From Ipomoea triloba (Eukaryota; Streptophyta; Magnoliopsida; Solanales; Convolvulaceae), in NCBI RefSeq assembly GCF_003576645.1, contig NC_044924.1, forward strand, positions 31,008,192 to 31,072,191: 64,000 nucleotides of DNA, in the 5' to 3' direction. This document shows, piece by piece, positions 12,541 through 25,373 of the stretch (position 1 is the stretch's first letter; each line of letters begins with the position of its first letter). The notes beneath the pieces are model-generated. The model was not told the DNA's origin. It worked only from the letters and a program-made list of their open reading frames with translations, and made no database searches. The position numbers and the translations under genes are program-made.

Positions 12541-13675
12541 AACTTCATAATTTTACCATTTTCTTCTTAGTTTTGCCCAGAACATGTTAATCCTAAAGAT
12601 TTTGTTAACTTTTTAAAAACCTTTATATAGTTTTGTTGAAATTTATTTTTTAATTTTACTTTTTAACTGCATAATTTTAATTTTTTTTTTTGCGTTGGTA
12701 TAATGGTATATATAAATTTTTAAGCTCAAATCTTGTGACCCTTATTCCAAAAAAATTAAAAATTTATTTCATGTTAAGTTGTGAGTAATAATTATATTAA
12801 ATTTTACAATATAAACGACAAATCAATAAAATATTCCCAACCACATCCTTACATGGACAAAAGCCAATATATAAACGATAATAATAATTATTTTGTCAGA
12901 AAATTGTGGCAAATGATATGATGTAGACTGTAGAACATTATTTTATTTTATTTTCGTCCGATGATAGCGTAACAAAAAATTAGATGATCATACGCGCTAG
13001 GCCATTGATTTGTCCACTATATAATCAATTAATGAAATTTGTTCTCTCTCGTATTCCCACGGTGTCATTCTTTGTTTTTACAAAACTGGGTGCCCTACTT
13101 GGTACAGGCTCACCGTACCTCTCATATGGGATAGTTACTATATGCCATCTGAGCATAAGTTATTGATTGATTAATAGTCGTTACTTAATATTATAAATTG
13201 AGTGAAACTTGTCTCCAAGATCCTATCGTAGGCAAATTCAATCTAACCAGTTCAATTGAGAGGTCAATAGATAACTCCCAACTAAGAGACGAAGTTGAAA
13301 CTTATTGCCCGATCAATTCAGTTGAGGCCAAAACTCTCTCACAAAACTTCAAAGTTTTTAAAATGATTTCTAGTACTTAAGTTATAATGATATTTTCATT
13401 TTTAATTCACAATTTTGATTCATTTTATGTCTAATATTCAACTTTAAATCAAAGATGACTAAAAGTGAAAATATTGCTAGAGTTGAAATACTAAAAGTAG
13501 AATAATTGTTTTTTTTTCTTTAAATAAACTTCTCAATATCAAATTAGAAAAAAATGTTAAAGACCATCTAGAAAGTAATATTTCTGTCGCACGCTCAATA
13601 TAGTCTTTCTACATAGAGTCCCTACTTTTACTGCCATTCAAACTCCCTACATGTATCCTTTTGTAAAATAACAAC
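12541..13675. other. AT-rich intergenic DNA
   Basis: I see no gene, RNA or defined element in this stretch. Confidence 0.55.
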
Positions 13676-13731
13676 AACAATAATAATAATAATAATAATA
13701 CTCCATAATTATTATTATTATTATTATTATT

Positions 13732-13775
<44 letters not shown>
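13676..13775. repeat. Compound AAC/AAT/ATT/AT microsatellite
   Basis: Short AAC repeats pass into AAT, then ATT, then a long AT run, giving a near-palindromic simple-sequence block. Confidence 0.85.
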
Positions 13776-13781
<6 letters not shown>

Positions 13782-14009
13782 GAAATTGTCAAGATTAATT
13801 ATACGCCTACGTCTTGTAAGCACGTGCAATAGCCTGTTATACTTTTTTCTCATTTAATGGGTCTCACAAAAATTATGCATTTACATGAGAAAATATGTCC
13901 ACCCCAAACAACAGTTAAAAACAAAAAAACCATCATCTCAATTTTTGCATTTGAAAAAAACTCTCAAAAAACTACTCTTTGAGATGCTTTTAGTATTGTC
14001 TCATATTAA

Positions 14010-14388
14010 AACAAGAGCATGCACACTAAGAGTTTTTTCTTGGTTCTTTAGATGACATGGAATGAAGTGAGAGAGGATGATATGGAGGAGAGAGGAGAAA
14101 TTTAACTTGCAGGAAGAATTGGTTTTTTTGTGAGACCCAAGAGGAGAGAGAATTTTTTTTAACAGGCTTGCGCGTTGAGCGCACACTGCGTGCCCAGAGG
14201 GTGCGTGTACTGCAAGCGCCCTTTGGGCGCGTAAATCCCTTTTTCACTTTTTTTTTTTTGGTCTAACAATTCTGTTTTTCCTTCTTTTTTTTTTCTTCTT
14301 TTTTCTCATTTTCTCTTTCCCTCCTCTATCTCCTGTTTGCCTTCTAAAAATTTGTGCAAAAATTACATTGATGTGGATGCTCTAATGA
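14010..14388. mobile_element. MITE with GC-rich palindromic core (copy B)
   Basis: The left end reads AGAGCATGCACACTAAGAG. The right end, on the minus strand, reads TAGAGCATCCACATCAATG, so the termini are inverted repeats. The core near 14165-14235 is GC-rich, with GCGCGTTGAGCGC and GCGCCCTTTGGGCGC hairpins. It is then followed by a T/C-rich tract as in copy A. No transposase is encoded. Confidence 0.6.
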
Positions 14389-15362
14389 TCAATAATTGTC
14401 ACATCAAAAATACCAATGACTAAAAGGGAAATATGAATTTGACCTTATTGTGAGGTGTACAAGCATTTGAAGGTCTATTTGTCAATTAAGGTATATCTCA
14501 CGATTTACCTCCTCCATTAATCTCTAGGGAAGGATTAGTGATGAGTGTTTAAGTTTATAGTTAAAACTTAAGAAGAGTATAACTGTTTTCGCCACTCAAT
14601 TATTGCAAAATAGTTTATTTCATCTTTGAATTTTGCTTAGATTAGGTTAGAAACAATCAGTTCATAAACATTATTTGAGGGACAAAATTGAGGAATGAAG
14701 AGTGGTGATAATATAATTGAAAGACAAAAATTAAAAAAAAAAAATTAAAAATACTATTTCTCTATATATAATTTAGTTATGAAAACTGAAAAGTACAATT
14801 TTTTCACATATGTTTTAAACTTATGAGTAATTGAGTTGAAATAAGGTCTTATTCATATGAAATAACTCTGCAAAGGCAATATTTTTCAAAAGAAAAAGTT
14901 TATAAGATTTAAAGGTGAACACTTTTTAAAAGTAGTTATACTCACCTAACGTGTTAATCAATCATTAGTTACACTAAACTTCACTATTCACTTTATGCTG
15001 AAAATTTCTTGTCAATAATGTGTGAACAATCTTTTAATTCTTCCACAACCAATTACTTCTCAGCACATTAAGTTAAAAAATTTTGGTCAACGTAGTCAAC
15101 AACCATTTTCCCTTTCCTAATAGAAACTACTATTTGCTTTTCAAACAAAAAAAAAAAAAAAAAAAAGAAACTACTATTTTTGCCTACGAAAGTCGTGATG
15201 AAATTCTCTTACCTCCAAGCTTTCACACCCTGACCTATAAAATAATGAGAAGATAAAGCATGGTGAGTTGGTAACTTAATGACTCATTAAGTGAGATGAC
15301 CACTATTTAGTGCATGCTCACAAGAAACTCATTACATGAAAGGTAAATCACGGTAAATTAAC

Positions 15363-15478
15363 TACATATTAAGTAGAAGAATCAGTTTTTAGTGCTCACA
15401 AAGAGCCCGCCATATTAGACTACATATTAAGTATGAGGGTCAGTTTTTAGTGCTCACAAAGAGCCTGCCATATTAGAC
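15363..15478. repeat. 58-bp tandem duplication
   Basis: Two adjacent units begin TACATATTAAGTA at 15363 and 15421 and share TCAGTTTTTAGTGCTCACAA; a few bases differ. This is a local duplication with no coding content. Confidence 0.85.
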
Positions 15479-16149
15479 GAACTTCTACACCGAAACTATC
15501 AAGACTCGATCATATATATTTATCCACAATCTACTACGTATGGACCAATTGAATCATCTATGCTGACGAAACTACTATTTTTATTCATAACACAAGTTTA
15601 AGTATCTTTCTCCCTTTGTTTAACAAGAAGGTTCACATTCATACTATATTTTCTAAAATAAACAACCAATGCTACTTCCCAAAATTACCCTTCTGAAAAG
15701 TAAAATACGAGTATATATACTTTTTCTACCATCTTAAAATTTGCGTTTAAAGCAAAAGAAAAATCATATATTCCCATGCCCAATAAGTCAGTAACGACCA
15801 ACGGTCCAAAAATACCCGATAGGTCTCAACGTGTAAATTTTAATATCTTGAAGGACATTCTTGTCTTTTCACCCTCGTAGTCTTCTCTCTCGTTTAATAT
15901 CGCGCCATGCCCCGCTCTTCAAGGTATACAACAGCTTACAGAGATTACATACACAGTTTCACATATATAAGTACGTATATACATATACACATACATATAT
16001 ATATATATAGAGAGAGAGAGAAGGAAAGAATGTGAATATACAGTGATCTGAGAGAAAGATTGAGGGAAGAATAAGAGGCCTTTAAGAGAGAGAAATCGGG
16101 AGAAGGATTTTCAGGGGAGAATTTGTTGTGATTGTCGCCGTCGTCGTCA

Positions 16150-17016
16150 ATGGCGAATGGCTGGATAAAGTCGTTACAGTGCAAGTCGAAAGTGTTGGAC
16201 GACGTCGTCTCGAACCACCACCAGTATCGCCTGCTGCGGAACTCCGGGAGCTGCAAAAATGGCGTCCGGAGCCTCAAAGACGTGGTGAAGACGGCTCAGG
16301 AGAGAAGACCTAAAAAGTTGAAACCGTCGAAACCGCTTCCTCTGCCGCAGCAGATTAGTAATCCAGAAATTGAATCGGATCAAACCGTTCCGAGATCTTC
16401 GGCGAGTACTTCGGCGAGACATGCGCGCACGATGTCGGAATCGTATTTCCCGGCGCTGACGGAGCTGCCGGAAGGCCATCCTTCACGGAACGTGGTGGAG
16501 ATTATCTTCCACACGAGTTGGTCGCCGAAGGCTTTCTCCGGCCGGATCGAAGTTCTGTTTAAGGTCCAGAACCTCCCCCGCACGGTGGCCAGATTCGAGG
16601 AATACAGAGAGGCTGTGAAGAGCAGAGCCAGTTGCGGCGGCGGAGAAGACCGCGCGCGGTGCGTGGCGGACGGGAATGAGGTGATGAGATTCTTCTGCCT
16701 TGGTCCCACCACCGGCGGCGCGTACGAAACAGGTGGTTGTAGTAGCGGGTGGAGCTTGAACTCCGGCAAAGGGACGACGATTTGCACATTTTCCGGCAGC
16801 GGCGAAGCGCACGAAAGCGGAGGCGGTGGAAGGGGAAGGAGGGCCATGTTGGTTTGTCGGGTCATAGCGGGTCGGGTCTACCAGCAACTCGGTAAAGATT
16901 CGATACTTGAAGAAGAGCGAGTCGGGTATGACTCAGTGAGTGGGGAGAATGGCGAGTTGTTAGTATTTGATTCACGCGCCGTATTACCTTGCTTTCTTAT
17001 CATCTACAAAATATAA
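16150..17016 (+). CDS. Plant PARP-like-fold / C2H2-zinc-finger-like family protein lacking the zinc finger
   Basis: A single-exon gene of 288 residues. The first in-frame ATG (16150, MANGWIKSLQCKSK) is chosen; the frame is open a few codons upstream but without another ATG. After a basic, low-complexity N-terminus of about 100 residues, the block ESYFPALTELPEGHPSRNVV starts the conserved domain. It continues through VEIIFHTSW, RCVADGNEVMRF, the Gly-rich AHESGGGGRGRRAMLVCRV and the ending DSRAVLPCFLIIYKI. These are hallmarks of a land-plant family annotated as C2H2-like zinc-finger proteins, whose C-terminal domain has a PARP-type fold without proven ADP-ribosyltransferase activity. The Cys-x2-Cys zinc finger that many members carry before this domain is absent here. 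Its biochemical role is unknown. A GA-repeat (16008-16022) lies in the presumed 5' leader. High GC content marks it off from its surroundings. Confidence 0.85.
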   Translation: MANGWIKSLQCKSKVLDDVVSNHHQYRLLRNSGSCKNGVRSLKDVVKTAQERRPKKLKPSKPLPLPQQISNPEIESDQTVPRSSASTSARHARTMSESYFPALTELPEGHPSRNVVEIIFHTSWSPKAFSGRIEVLFKVQNLPRTVARFEEYREAVKSRASCGGGEDRARCVADGNEVMRFFCLGPTTGGAYETGGCSSGWSLNSGKGTTICTFSGSGEAHESGGGGRGRRAMLVCRVIAGRVYQQLGKDSILEEERVGYDSVSGENGELLVFDSRAVLPCFLIIYKI

Positions 17017-17584
17017 TAAATACTCCGTATTTCTTTTTTTTTTTTAATGCCTAATTATCATACAAATTTTAAATTTCATTCACAATTTAAAATTATTTTG
17101 CATTTAATTCAAAATACAAAATTCGGTAAAACATATATCAAAAGAAGGATTTTTATAATTTTATAATGCCAAATAATAAAAATGATCATTAATATAACTA
17201 AAAAATGGCCGGTAATATTTTGTAAATAGTAAAAATAAATATATTATTTTATTTACAGAAATGAAAAATGTGATTGATTTTTAATTTACACTATTATTTA
17301 GTATTATAAAGCTTTCATTAATAATTTTAAAAGGAAAAAAATAATATGTATCAAAAATCAAAATTTAAGTTTTATTATTAATTTCCTTTGATTTATTTTT
17401 CATATTTATAAGTATCATTTTTTAATATATTAACAAAAATTTTATGGGAAGTGGTTGGTGGATTGGTGATTGCCAATAAAAGGATATCTCACATCAAGTT
17501 TTTTCTAACCACTAACCACTAACTTTTATCCTTTTTCTTTTTAGTTTGATTTGATGATGTTGTGAATACTCAGCAAATACTACC

Positions 17585-17624
<40 letters not shown>

Positions 17625-17625
17625 T

Positions 17626-17658
<33 letters not shown>

Positions 17659-20595
17659 AATAATAATAATAATAATAATGAGAAAAAACAGTTAAATTAG
17701 CATTGAACTTTATACAAAAGAACAATTAAACTTTAAAAAGTTACAATTAAATACTTAAATTCAATAAAATCGTGTAACTAAGTCTTTTTTTCATAAGGTT
17801 ACTGATAATAAGAATATTTTAACTTTTTACAGTTTCGGCGACCATCAGTCACTTTGTTTAGTTAAGATGCGATTAGTTGATCGTCTTCTTCTTCTTCAGG
17901 AAGAAGGTGACTAGCAGGCCACCTTTTATTTATTTTTTTGTTCAGGAAGAGAGTAACTGACAGTCACCTTCTTTAGTGAAGAATATGGCCAGCGCAACTG
18001 ATCACATTCTTCAATGAAGAAGTGAAGAATGCAATTGGTTGGCCACCTTCTTAAGTTTTGAAATGGAAATCAACATTAGTATCTTTTACTAGCTTAATTT
18101 TGAGATCAGATTAATATAATTGTTTTGAATACTATTAGTAATGGTTTCTAATTTATAATAATATTGATATACAATATACAAAAGGTGATGATATAAATTG
18201 ACATTTTAAAATTTATAATAATAATACTAATAATAATAATATACTTAAATAATAGTAGCTAAATATTCTGTATATATCGTATCGAATTGAACTGAAATAT
18301 CACAGGTTGGTTTTGCATTGTTTCCTTTAGAATTAATATAACTTTTAGAGGGGTAGAATCATATATTTCATTTCATTTCTCTAAAATTATATAAGAGAAA
18401 TGTGACGATCGATATTCTTCCTATCCTTTCAATTGAGACTATCGCACATGGTCTTATTAGTACAATTTACATCTTAGCTTATGTGTGATTTGTGAGCTAT
18501 TACACATGAGTAGAGTTTACTTTGGATAGTTGATGTGAGTTTCTCTCATCATCCAAAAAAGGAAAATTGTTGATATAATTAGTTGGTTTTAGGAATAGTT
18601 TGTACAGTGTATTTACTTTTTTTGTATACTTATAAATATTTTTTTTCATTTTTACCCTTCTTTTTTCTTTTCTTTTTTTTTTCTCCAAAATTGTTAATGC
18701 AGCTAATAAAACCATTAAATATAATAATTTGTCCGTCGTACTTATTTTCTTTTGCAATTACAACTCTCTTTTTTTTTTTTTTAATATTTATTCCTTGTTT
18801 ATCGATTATTCTTAGCTTATTGCATTTATTTCCTTATAATGTTACTTTTCTTTTTCCTTATAACGTTACATTTTCTTTGCATTAAATATTAATTTAATTA
18901 CATAATACATGATATTTGACTAATCTAAAAACTTTATATGTGTGAATACATGTAGCTTCGTTATTTATGTCCATTTTTATTTGCCAATAGATTTATACAC
19001 CGTGCTTAAAATAGTGTATATTGTATTTTTTTGGACAAAATTGTCTGTACGCCATTAAGTAACTACATTACTCATCATCTAAGCATTATTAATCCTTGAC
19101 TTCTTGCATTTATTTCACATAATGAAAATACAGTTGTGTGTGTGTATATACATGGTTGAATAATAAAAGAATATAAAGATTTTAGAACTTTACAATGTAA
19201 CAATATAAAGGCAATAGATAAGGACGACTAAGGAGGGTGACAAGGAAAGCTGCATATGAGAGTGGGTATGTTAATGACGTTAGTTTGAATATCTTTTTTT
19301 CTTTATACCCTAGGTTTCGCGGCGCCGAATTATATCTGGAACCCATGAACCTACTCCAAGCTATAAGGAGGTAATTCGAGTCATTCTAGTTTTGAGTCTT
19401 AACATCAAACTGTATACTTCTGCCAACCTAAATCCAAATCTCTAATATTATATATATATATATATATATATAACCTAGGTTTCTTATTAGCTTCTCATGA
19501 GAAGGTAAATCAAGTCAATCTAGCTTCAAGACTTTAAACTGTACATTTCATTCTGTGCACAAAGAGCTCAACTAACCCGAACCCAAGCCTCCCTCATGTT
19601 CGTGGTAGGAATTGAACTTCCATTCCACCCGACCTGCCGCTAGAAACAAGTTTTAAGTGAGAGTTCAAGTCCATTATTAGACAAATGTCGTGGGGCATCT
19701 TATTTTATTTTTTTTTGGTAGAAAGAAACTCACAACCACTACTGAAACATGCGTACGAAGTACATCTGATCCGGTTATGTTGTAATAACTCGCAAATTAA
19801 ACATGTTTGAGTATGTTGATGTTGAGCAAGCTAAGGGAAGATCCCTAATTCCTAGTGATGGCCCCTACTGAAAGAAAGCTTGGATTAAGGGCAATGCAAA
19901 TTAAAGTAGAGCGCAACTCACGGTTTGAACATACACAAATATACTACTAATCATTATTAAACACTGATAGTGAAACCCCATCTATATTCTAGTGCTGCTA
20001 CTAATCCTTACTCACCATTAATGCCCTACTACGTTACTACTCCATCACCCTACCTCTTCATCAATAACTGGCAACAACTTCATTCAAATCTTTTGAATAA
20101 AGTAACCCATGTTAAGAGAAATTGTTTTTAATGTGACTTTGACTATACTTCATCAACTTTATATATATCACCAGTGATTATCGGAAATTAGGAGATGATG
20201 TAGAATGAGAATTTGTCACATCAATGTGTTTTTGATATCGTTTAAGATTTCTCTAAAATATATTATACATTAGTATGTGCACATGCAAAGTTATATATTG
20301 AATCAGTCTAAAGTATTGTTAGATTTAAATTATCTAGGAATCCTAGATATTCGACTACTTATAACAATAGCAAACATTTCTATGGAGTTGGCAGCAACGC
20401 GTGGGAGATACAAGTAATGGGCTCCTTATGGGCACAGTCCTTCCACCTACAAACATTTTCAATAGTCTTTAGTTTTTTGTGGTTTTTGAGGTGTCAGAAG
20501 AAAGAGGAGGGAGAAAAAAACTGGGAGGAAAACCAAATTAAAAGGAAAAAAAAAGGATTTGACAAACTAAAAAATATACATATAAAAACGACAAA
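17017..20595. other. Gene-free AT-rich intergenic region
   Basis: No gene-like frame is present. Contents include a compound microsatellite at 17585-17681, AGAAGGTGAC-type short inverted repeats at 17880-18060, and two related degenerate blocks at about 19310-19430 and 19470-19560 that share AGGTAAnTC and TAAACTGTA motifs, probably old retroposon remnants. Confidence 0.55.
17585..17681. repeat. Compound (AAT)n(AAC)n(AAT)n microsatellite
   Basis: AAC repeats are flanked on both sides by AAT repeats. It is the reverse-complement equivalent of the ATT/GTT/ATT block at 8689-8776. Confidence 0.9.
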
Positions 20596-20599
20596 CAAA

Positions 20600-20885
20600 C
20601 GGTAATTTCTTTAGAGTGGTGGCCACACTGAAGCACCGCAACGGGCGTGTGTTTCCCACGCACCCGCTGGGCCGCTAGGGTGGGCAGTGCGTTCCAAGCA
20701 CGCCTACTATTTTTTTTTCTCTCTCCTAAGAAAAGTTCAATGAAAAATCAAGCTTATCATTTGTTCAAAAATCTCAATATCAATTTTTGCTGCTCCAAAA
20801 ATCATTTGTTCAAAAATCCCAATATCAATTTTTACTGTTCCAAAAATCAAGCAAAATACACTGCTGGAGATGCTCTAAGAAGCTG
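20600..20885. mobile_element. MITE with GC-rich core (copy C)
   Basis: The right terminus on the minus strand reads TTAGAGCATCTCCAGCAGTG, matching the terminus of copies B and E. The core (20636-20705) is GC-rich with CGTGTGTTTCCCACGCACCC. A T-rich tract follows. Within the right part a segment of about 48 bp beginning CATTTGTTCAAAAATC is duplicated in tandem. Confidence 0.55.
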
Positions 20886-21431
20886 CTAATAAGTCACTGT
20901 GATTTGCGCATCCCTTGGGGCCAGAGGATTTTTCATTTTGTAGAGAAACATTTTATAAAGTCCAAGGTGTGCTATGGTTTGTTTTGGTGTGTTTTTCATC
21001 CAAAATAACTAATTTTTTTTTAACATAGAAGTAATCTACTAAAAATGAAAATAACCAACATTCTTTGTTCCCAAGTAACCGATTGTTGCGCACCCCTAAT
21101 TTAAGTGGCCATGAACCCCCAACCATCAAGATAATTGCGCGATCATCGATCAGTCATCATGTTTTCTCACCCATAGTGAAGAGTTATATATATATTAATA
21201 ATATGAATACTTTAAGGTCTCATCCAATTTGGTAACTCCATCTAGAAGTGATTTTAGTATCAAAAACAAAATGTAATCCAAAAGAAAAACAAATCAAATT
21301 TCATGTCAAACTACCTAATTCTGTCAAATCTGTTTACAACATAAATATGTTAATAATCCCAGATAGATAGTTCCTAAAAAAAAAAAAAAAAACAGAATGT
21401 CATATATCCTTTCCTACTTGTGATGAACAAA

Positions 21432-24070
21432 TCATGAATGGTGTTTTTGGACAGAATAGTTGAGTCTAGACCTCCTGCTTCTCACAGGTGTGAAGCATTT
21501 CGGCTCACCACCTTTCATTCTGGACATGATTTTCTTGTATTCTCTTGATCTTAGTACTGTCTCCATAATTTTGATGTCCTCAGAAATCTCATGTCTTGAA
21601 AGAGATGCCAAGTTAGGAAGAATGTCCCTCCGGAAATCTTTCATTCGTCTCCCCCTTCTCAGCGCGATTCCACAATCCTTATTATTGTTCGTGTTCTTCA
21701 CTTCAAAGGGCTTCGAGGACACACAAGAGTCGTCGTCTACATTGCATTCGGGCTGCAGCTTCAGCACCATCGACTCGAAAGTGTCACACGAATACTGAGG
21801 CTGCTGCTCATTGCTCTCATTTTCTTGCTGCCTAGTTTTGCTGGACTTAGAGCTTCGGTCTCTCGTGCTTTCCAACTTGAAAAACAGTAGAGACACGGCT
21901 CCCTTTTGGACATCGTTGTCAACTTCTGCTGCTTTACCCTTCTGATCATCCCCGGCTTGGAAATTTGAATCGTTGTTACCAAAAGATTCAGCATCCTCAT
22001 GGCGTGGAGATTTTGCTGCTTGTGACAAACCAGCATTATCTACTGGGGTATTTGACTTTGCCAAATGAATCCCAGATTCCTTGGTTACTGTTCTGCTTAA
22101 CATGTCGTCTGCTGCATAATTGGATTTGCATAAGATGGGAGATCGATCAACTTCCATGTCTAAGGGTGTATCTCGAGTTTTGCATTCATCTGAAAATCTT
22201 GTATCCTCAGCATGCTTAGAACCATTTTGGAATTCCAATGTTATGTTCTTTCCTTCAGGTTCCACTTTACTAGTATGCCCGTCATGACTTCCAGAGCTGT
22301 CCAACGCTGCCACAACAGATGAGTCGAGGTTTGTAGATCCGGATGTTATGCAATTATTGTCATTGCTGCAAGCCCCCACGACACAATTAGCAGCACTGTG
22401 TTTTAGTAAGTCAGGAGTCTCGTTATTGCAATCATCATCATCGGCTTGATCTCTCCTGTTGGGAGCATTGTGTGAGGTGTCATTATCATGGGACTCACCA
22501 ACCATTCCACGGGAATTCCTCAAGAAAGCCCCGGTTGATGAACTGACAGAGCTGAGGTCAGTTGGGTGAAATGATAATTCATTAGGATGTCGGTTAAGGT
22601 CTAGAAGAGCTCGTTCATCAGAAGAAAAATGTTTTATGTTGGATGGTGTATCTTCAGAGATAACGACATTGCAGCGTTGCGTAACTCCTGCAGATGACAC
22701 CGAGATTAGAACATCCAACGAGAATTAACAGTGTCTTTCCTCTACATACAAGTCTAGAAAAACATGGATAAAGATGGCAAACCTTTACTCGAAGAGCTTT
22801 GCTCGAGCAAACCTCTGCTGCAATCAACAGTCGAGTGACTTCTATCTGTCCCTTCAAATTGATTTTTATCGGGGCCATGTGTGATGCTATGAGTAGAACC
22901 TGAATCATAATTGCCTCCCGAATACCCAACATGAGCAGCATAGCCAAATGTAGATACGTTATTTACTTCTCCACGCAACACTGTTTCGTCATCCGAGTCC
23001 TCCAAATCAATAATATCATCCAAGGTCTTCTTGCAGGCTTCCTTCCTTTGCTTGTTCCAACCAATGCTTAATGAGAGATCAACTTCCTCTGAAGGTGTCA
23101 CTTGACCATGGAAACTGTGTTTTATCTTTATTGGCTTTTGTGGACAAAGGGAACTATTTTCTTTAACTAAATTATCCCGATTAATGTGGTTAAAATGCTG
23201 ATTGGAACAAAATTGAGGAACCAAAACCCTTTGCTCGAAGAAAACTCTGCGCTCTTGTAGACTGTTCACAGATAACCTTGTGCTTACCTGAAAACCATGA
23301 ATACAGCAAATGTCATCTCACAATTTTAACATTCATAACCGAGTCCCTGAGGCTGAGGGCCACTCAAAGAGAGAACTAAATGGGATTGAATGATTGTGTC
23401 CATCCCGTCTACCTCTTTCCAATCCAAATCCTTCATCAGGATCTGCTGCATCCGATACAACCGATGCAGTTCACATACCTCAAGAAATAGACGGGCCAAA
23501 TAGAAAGAAATGAGAAGAGATATATAGCAGACTGTCATATTAAGCAGTGTTTAGGACTTAATTCCTCAGAGTACTACCTTAATTTCCTAGGGACACCGTA
23601 TGCACCAGAGTGTCTGTTGATGAGTTTGTATGAAGCAATAGAAGGGTTTTTCAAGCAGAAACATTTTGACAGACAACAGTACACTTATACTCTTTACAGA
23701 TAGTATAAACAGTTCAGCTTCAATACGCAAAATTCCACTTTTTTTTTTAAACATGAAAAATTGAACTTATTCAGCTAGAAGATATATAATCATGGCAGCA
23801 TGTATTTTAAGCTGAAAATAAAAGCAAATGCAACTGTTCCCAAACTATTTAAGCAAAAAGTTGTCCTCTCTTGAATCACTTTTTGAAAAGGAGATTGACC
23901 ACAAAAGGTGAACTTTGCAAAAGTGATTCTTATTTCTAAAAGTAGATGGCGTAGCATACCTGTTTCTTGAATATATGTTCCTGCTTGAGCATTGCCTGCT
24001 TCAAAACTTCTTTCGGTAACGGATCATATCTCAGCACTAAATTTAGATCAAAATCACCTCTGGTAAACAT
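21432..24070 (-). CDS. DUF863 family protein
   Basis: Four coding exons on the minus strand join in phase: 24070-23960, 23478-23413, 23287-22783 and 22687-21432, giving 645 residues. The start MFTRGDFDLN leads to LKQAMLKQEHIFKKQ and, across intron 1, VCELHRLYRMQQILMKDL. This HELHRLYR-type motif is diagnostic of the plant DUF863 family. Further family features are VDLSLSIG in exon 3, LLDLNRHPNELS early in exon 4 (a DLNxxP, EAR-like sequence) and the C-terminal RRGRRMKDFRRDILPNLASL. The rest is Ser/Asp/Asn-rich and probably disordered. Members are probably nuclear, but their molecular function is not established. The exon 2 donor (GAG|GTAGAC) is the least certain border; an alternative would extend the exon to about 23340. 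The N-terminus is shorter than in the classic long members. The probable transcription start lies past 25.3 kb, so the leader contains an intron. Confidence 0.85.
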
Positions 24071-24587
24071 CTTGACCTCAAGAAAGCCAGAAGCTTTTTC
24101 ACCCCTCAAATCGTAGTATTGTAGATTTCAGAAACAGTAAAATCTTGCTACGATCTTTGACATTGCAATCTCAGCCCCCGTACTAAATAGCTTTCGAAAT
24201 AAAACATCAATCAGCTTTCAGTAATGATATATCCATAAAGACACAAACTAGGCTTCATATAGCAACCAAAACAATCATATGACACATTCAATATAATTTA
24301 CCAGGAAAAGGCTACAAAAAGTCCAGGTAGTTTATCCTTTCAGTTACAAATGTCTTGCTTAGGTAGCTATAATAGAAAGAACAAATTAGCTTTTTCAGAC
24401 CCTCCAACAAGGGACTTAAGATTGGCAGAATCTTTCAAATGTGTGCAAACCATTATCCTAATTGTCACTATTTAGTATAGTTGCTAACCAAGTTCATATT
24501 CCTTCTGCCCAAAATGATGCTGCAGCTACTGCTTGTTCAGCAACCACATATACTCACAAAAATCCAAAGAATTTGGTGACAATCCCA

Positions 24588-24790
24588 ACCAAGTTGGTCA
24601 GACTGTTGACTTGATAATCACAAGGTTACAAGTTCAACTCCCAGCGAGAGAGGCCTATATTGGTCTTCTTGGTTTGAGTTGACCAGCTATAGGCTAGTTT
24701 TCCTCGTTATAGTCACGAGGCAAGTTTAACTCATGCAAAACCTCGAGTAGTGGATAGCTGGTTTCTCTCATCACTCTAAACAAGATCACA
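24588..24790 (+). mobile_element. tRNA-derived SINE (family 1)
   Basis: The body begins near CCCAACCAAGTTGGTCAGAC, with an A-box-like segment, then CACAAGGTTACAAGTTCAAC as a B-box-like segment. It matches the copy at 61262 over the first 60 bp. The 3' half is diverged. No clean target duplication was found, so this copy is older. Confidence 0.65.
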
Positions 24791-25311
24791 GTACAAACAG
24801 ATTAGGACAGTAGCCTGGCCCCAGAGTTCCAACACCATGATACAAAGTAGTAAAAGATGCCATTTTTTTTATTGATCACAAGCTGAAGCATAACACATGT
24901 TGCCCACTTGTCCAGCAACAAAAAGAAGCAGGTAAAACTTCAGCTGGCATAAACAGTTTGATAGAGAAAAGAAGGGGAAAGAAAAGGACAAGAAGGGAAT
25001 AAAATATGATTGCAGAACCTCCCCACTGTCCATTTATCTGATTTATCCTTAATAAACAAATTATGAAACAACCGACAATAATTGCTCACAGACAAAGCAT
25101 TTGAGCCTTGCTTTTCTGCCCAGAAATATCAAAAGATTGAATCTTTTTTGCTTATATTCAAAGAAAGAAAAACAAAAAATATCTGAAAATCTCCACCTCC
25201 CCATCCCCATTTTCCACATTCACTTTCAGGTAGGATCAAACAATAAACCATCAAGAACTACTCACATTCCAGAGAAAGCATGCTACCAAAAGTTGCATAT
25301 ACAGAAACACA

Positions 25312-25373
25312 AACACACACACACACATATATATATATATAGAGAGAGAGAGAGGGGGGGAGAGAGAGAGAGC
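25312..25373. repeat. Compound (AC)n(AT)n(AG)n microsatellite
   Basis: AC, AT and AG repeats follow one another. On the minus strand the CT part lies in the presumed transcription-start region of the DUF863 gene. Confidence 0.85.

Noticed and set aside
16380..16887. Long minus-strand open frames over the zinc-finger-like gene
   Set aside because: They are antisense shadows of the GC-rich coding sequence with no family resemblance.
18583..18885. 100-codon Phe-rich frame
   Set aside because: Produced by T-rich low-complexity DNA.
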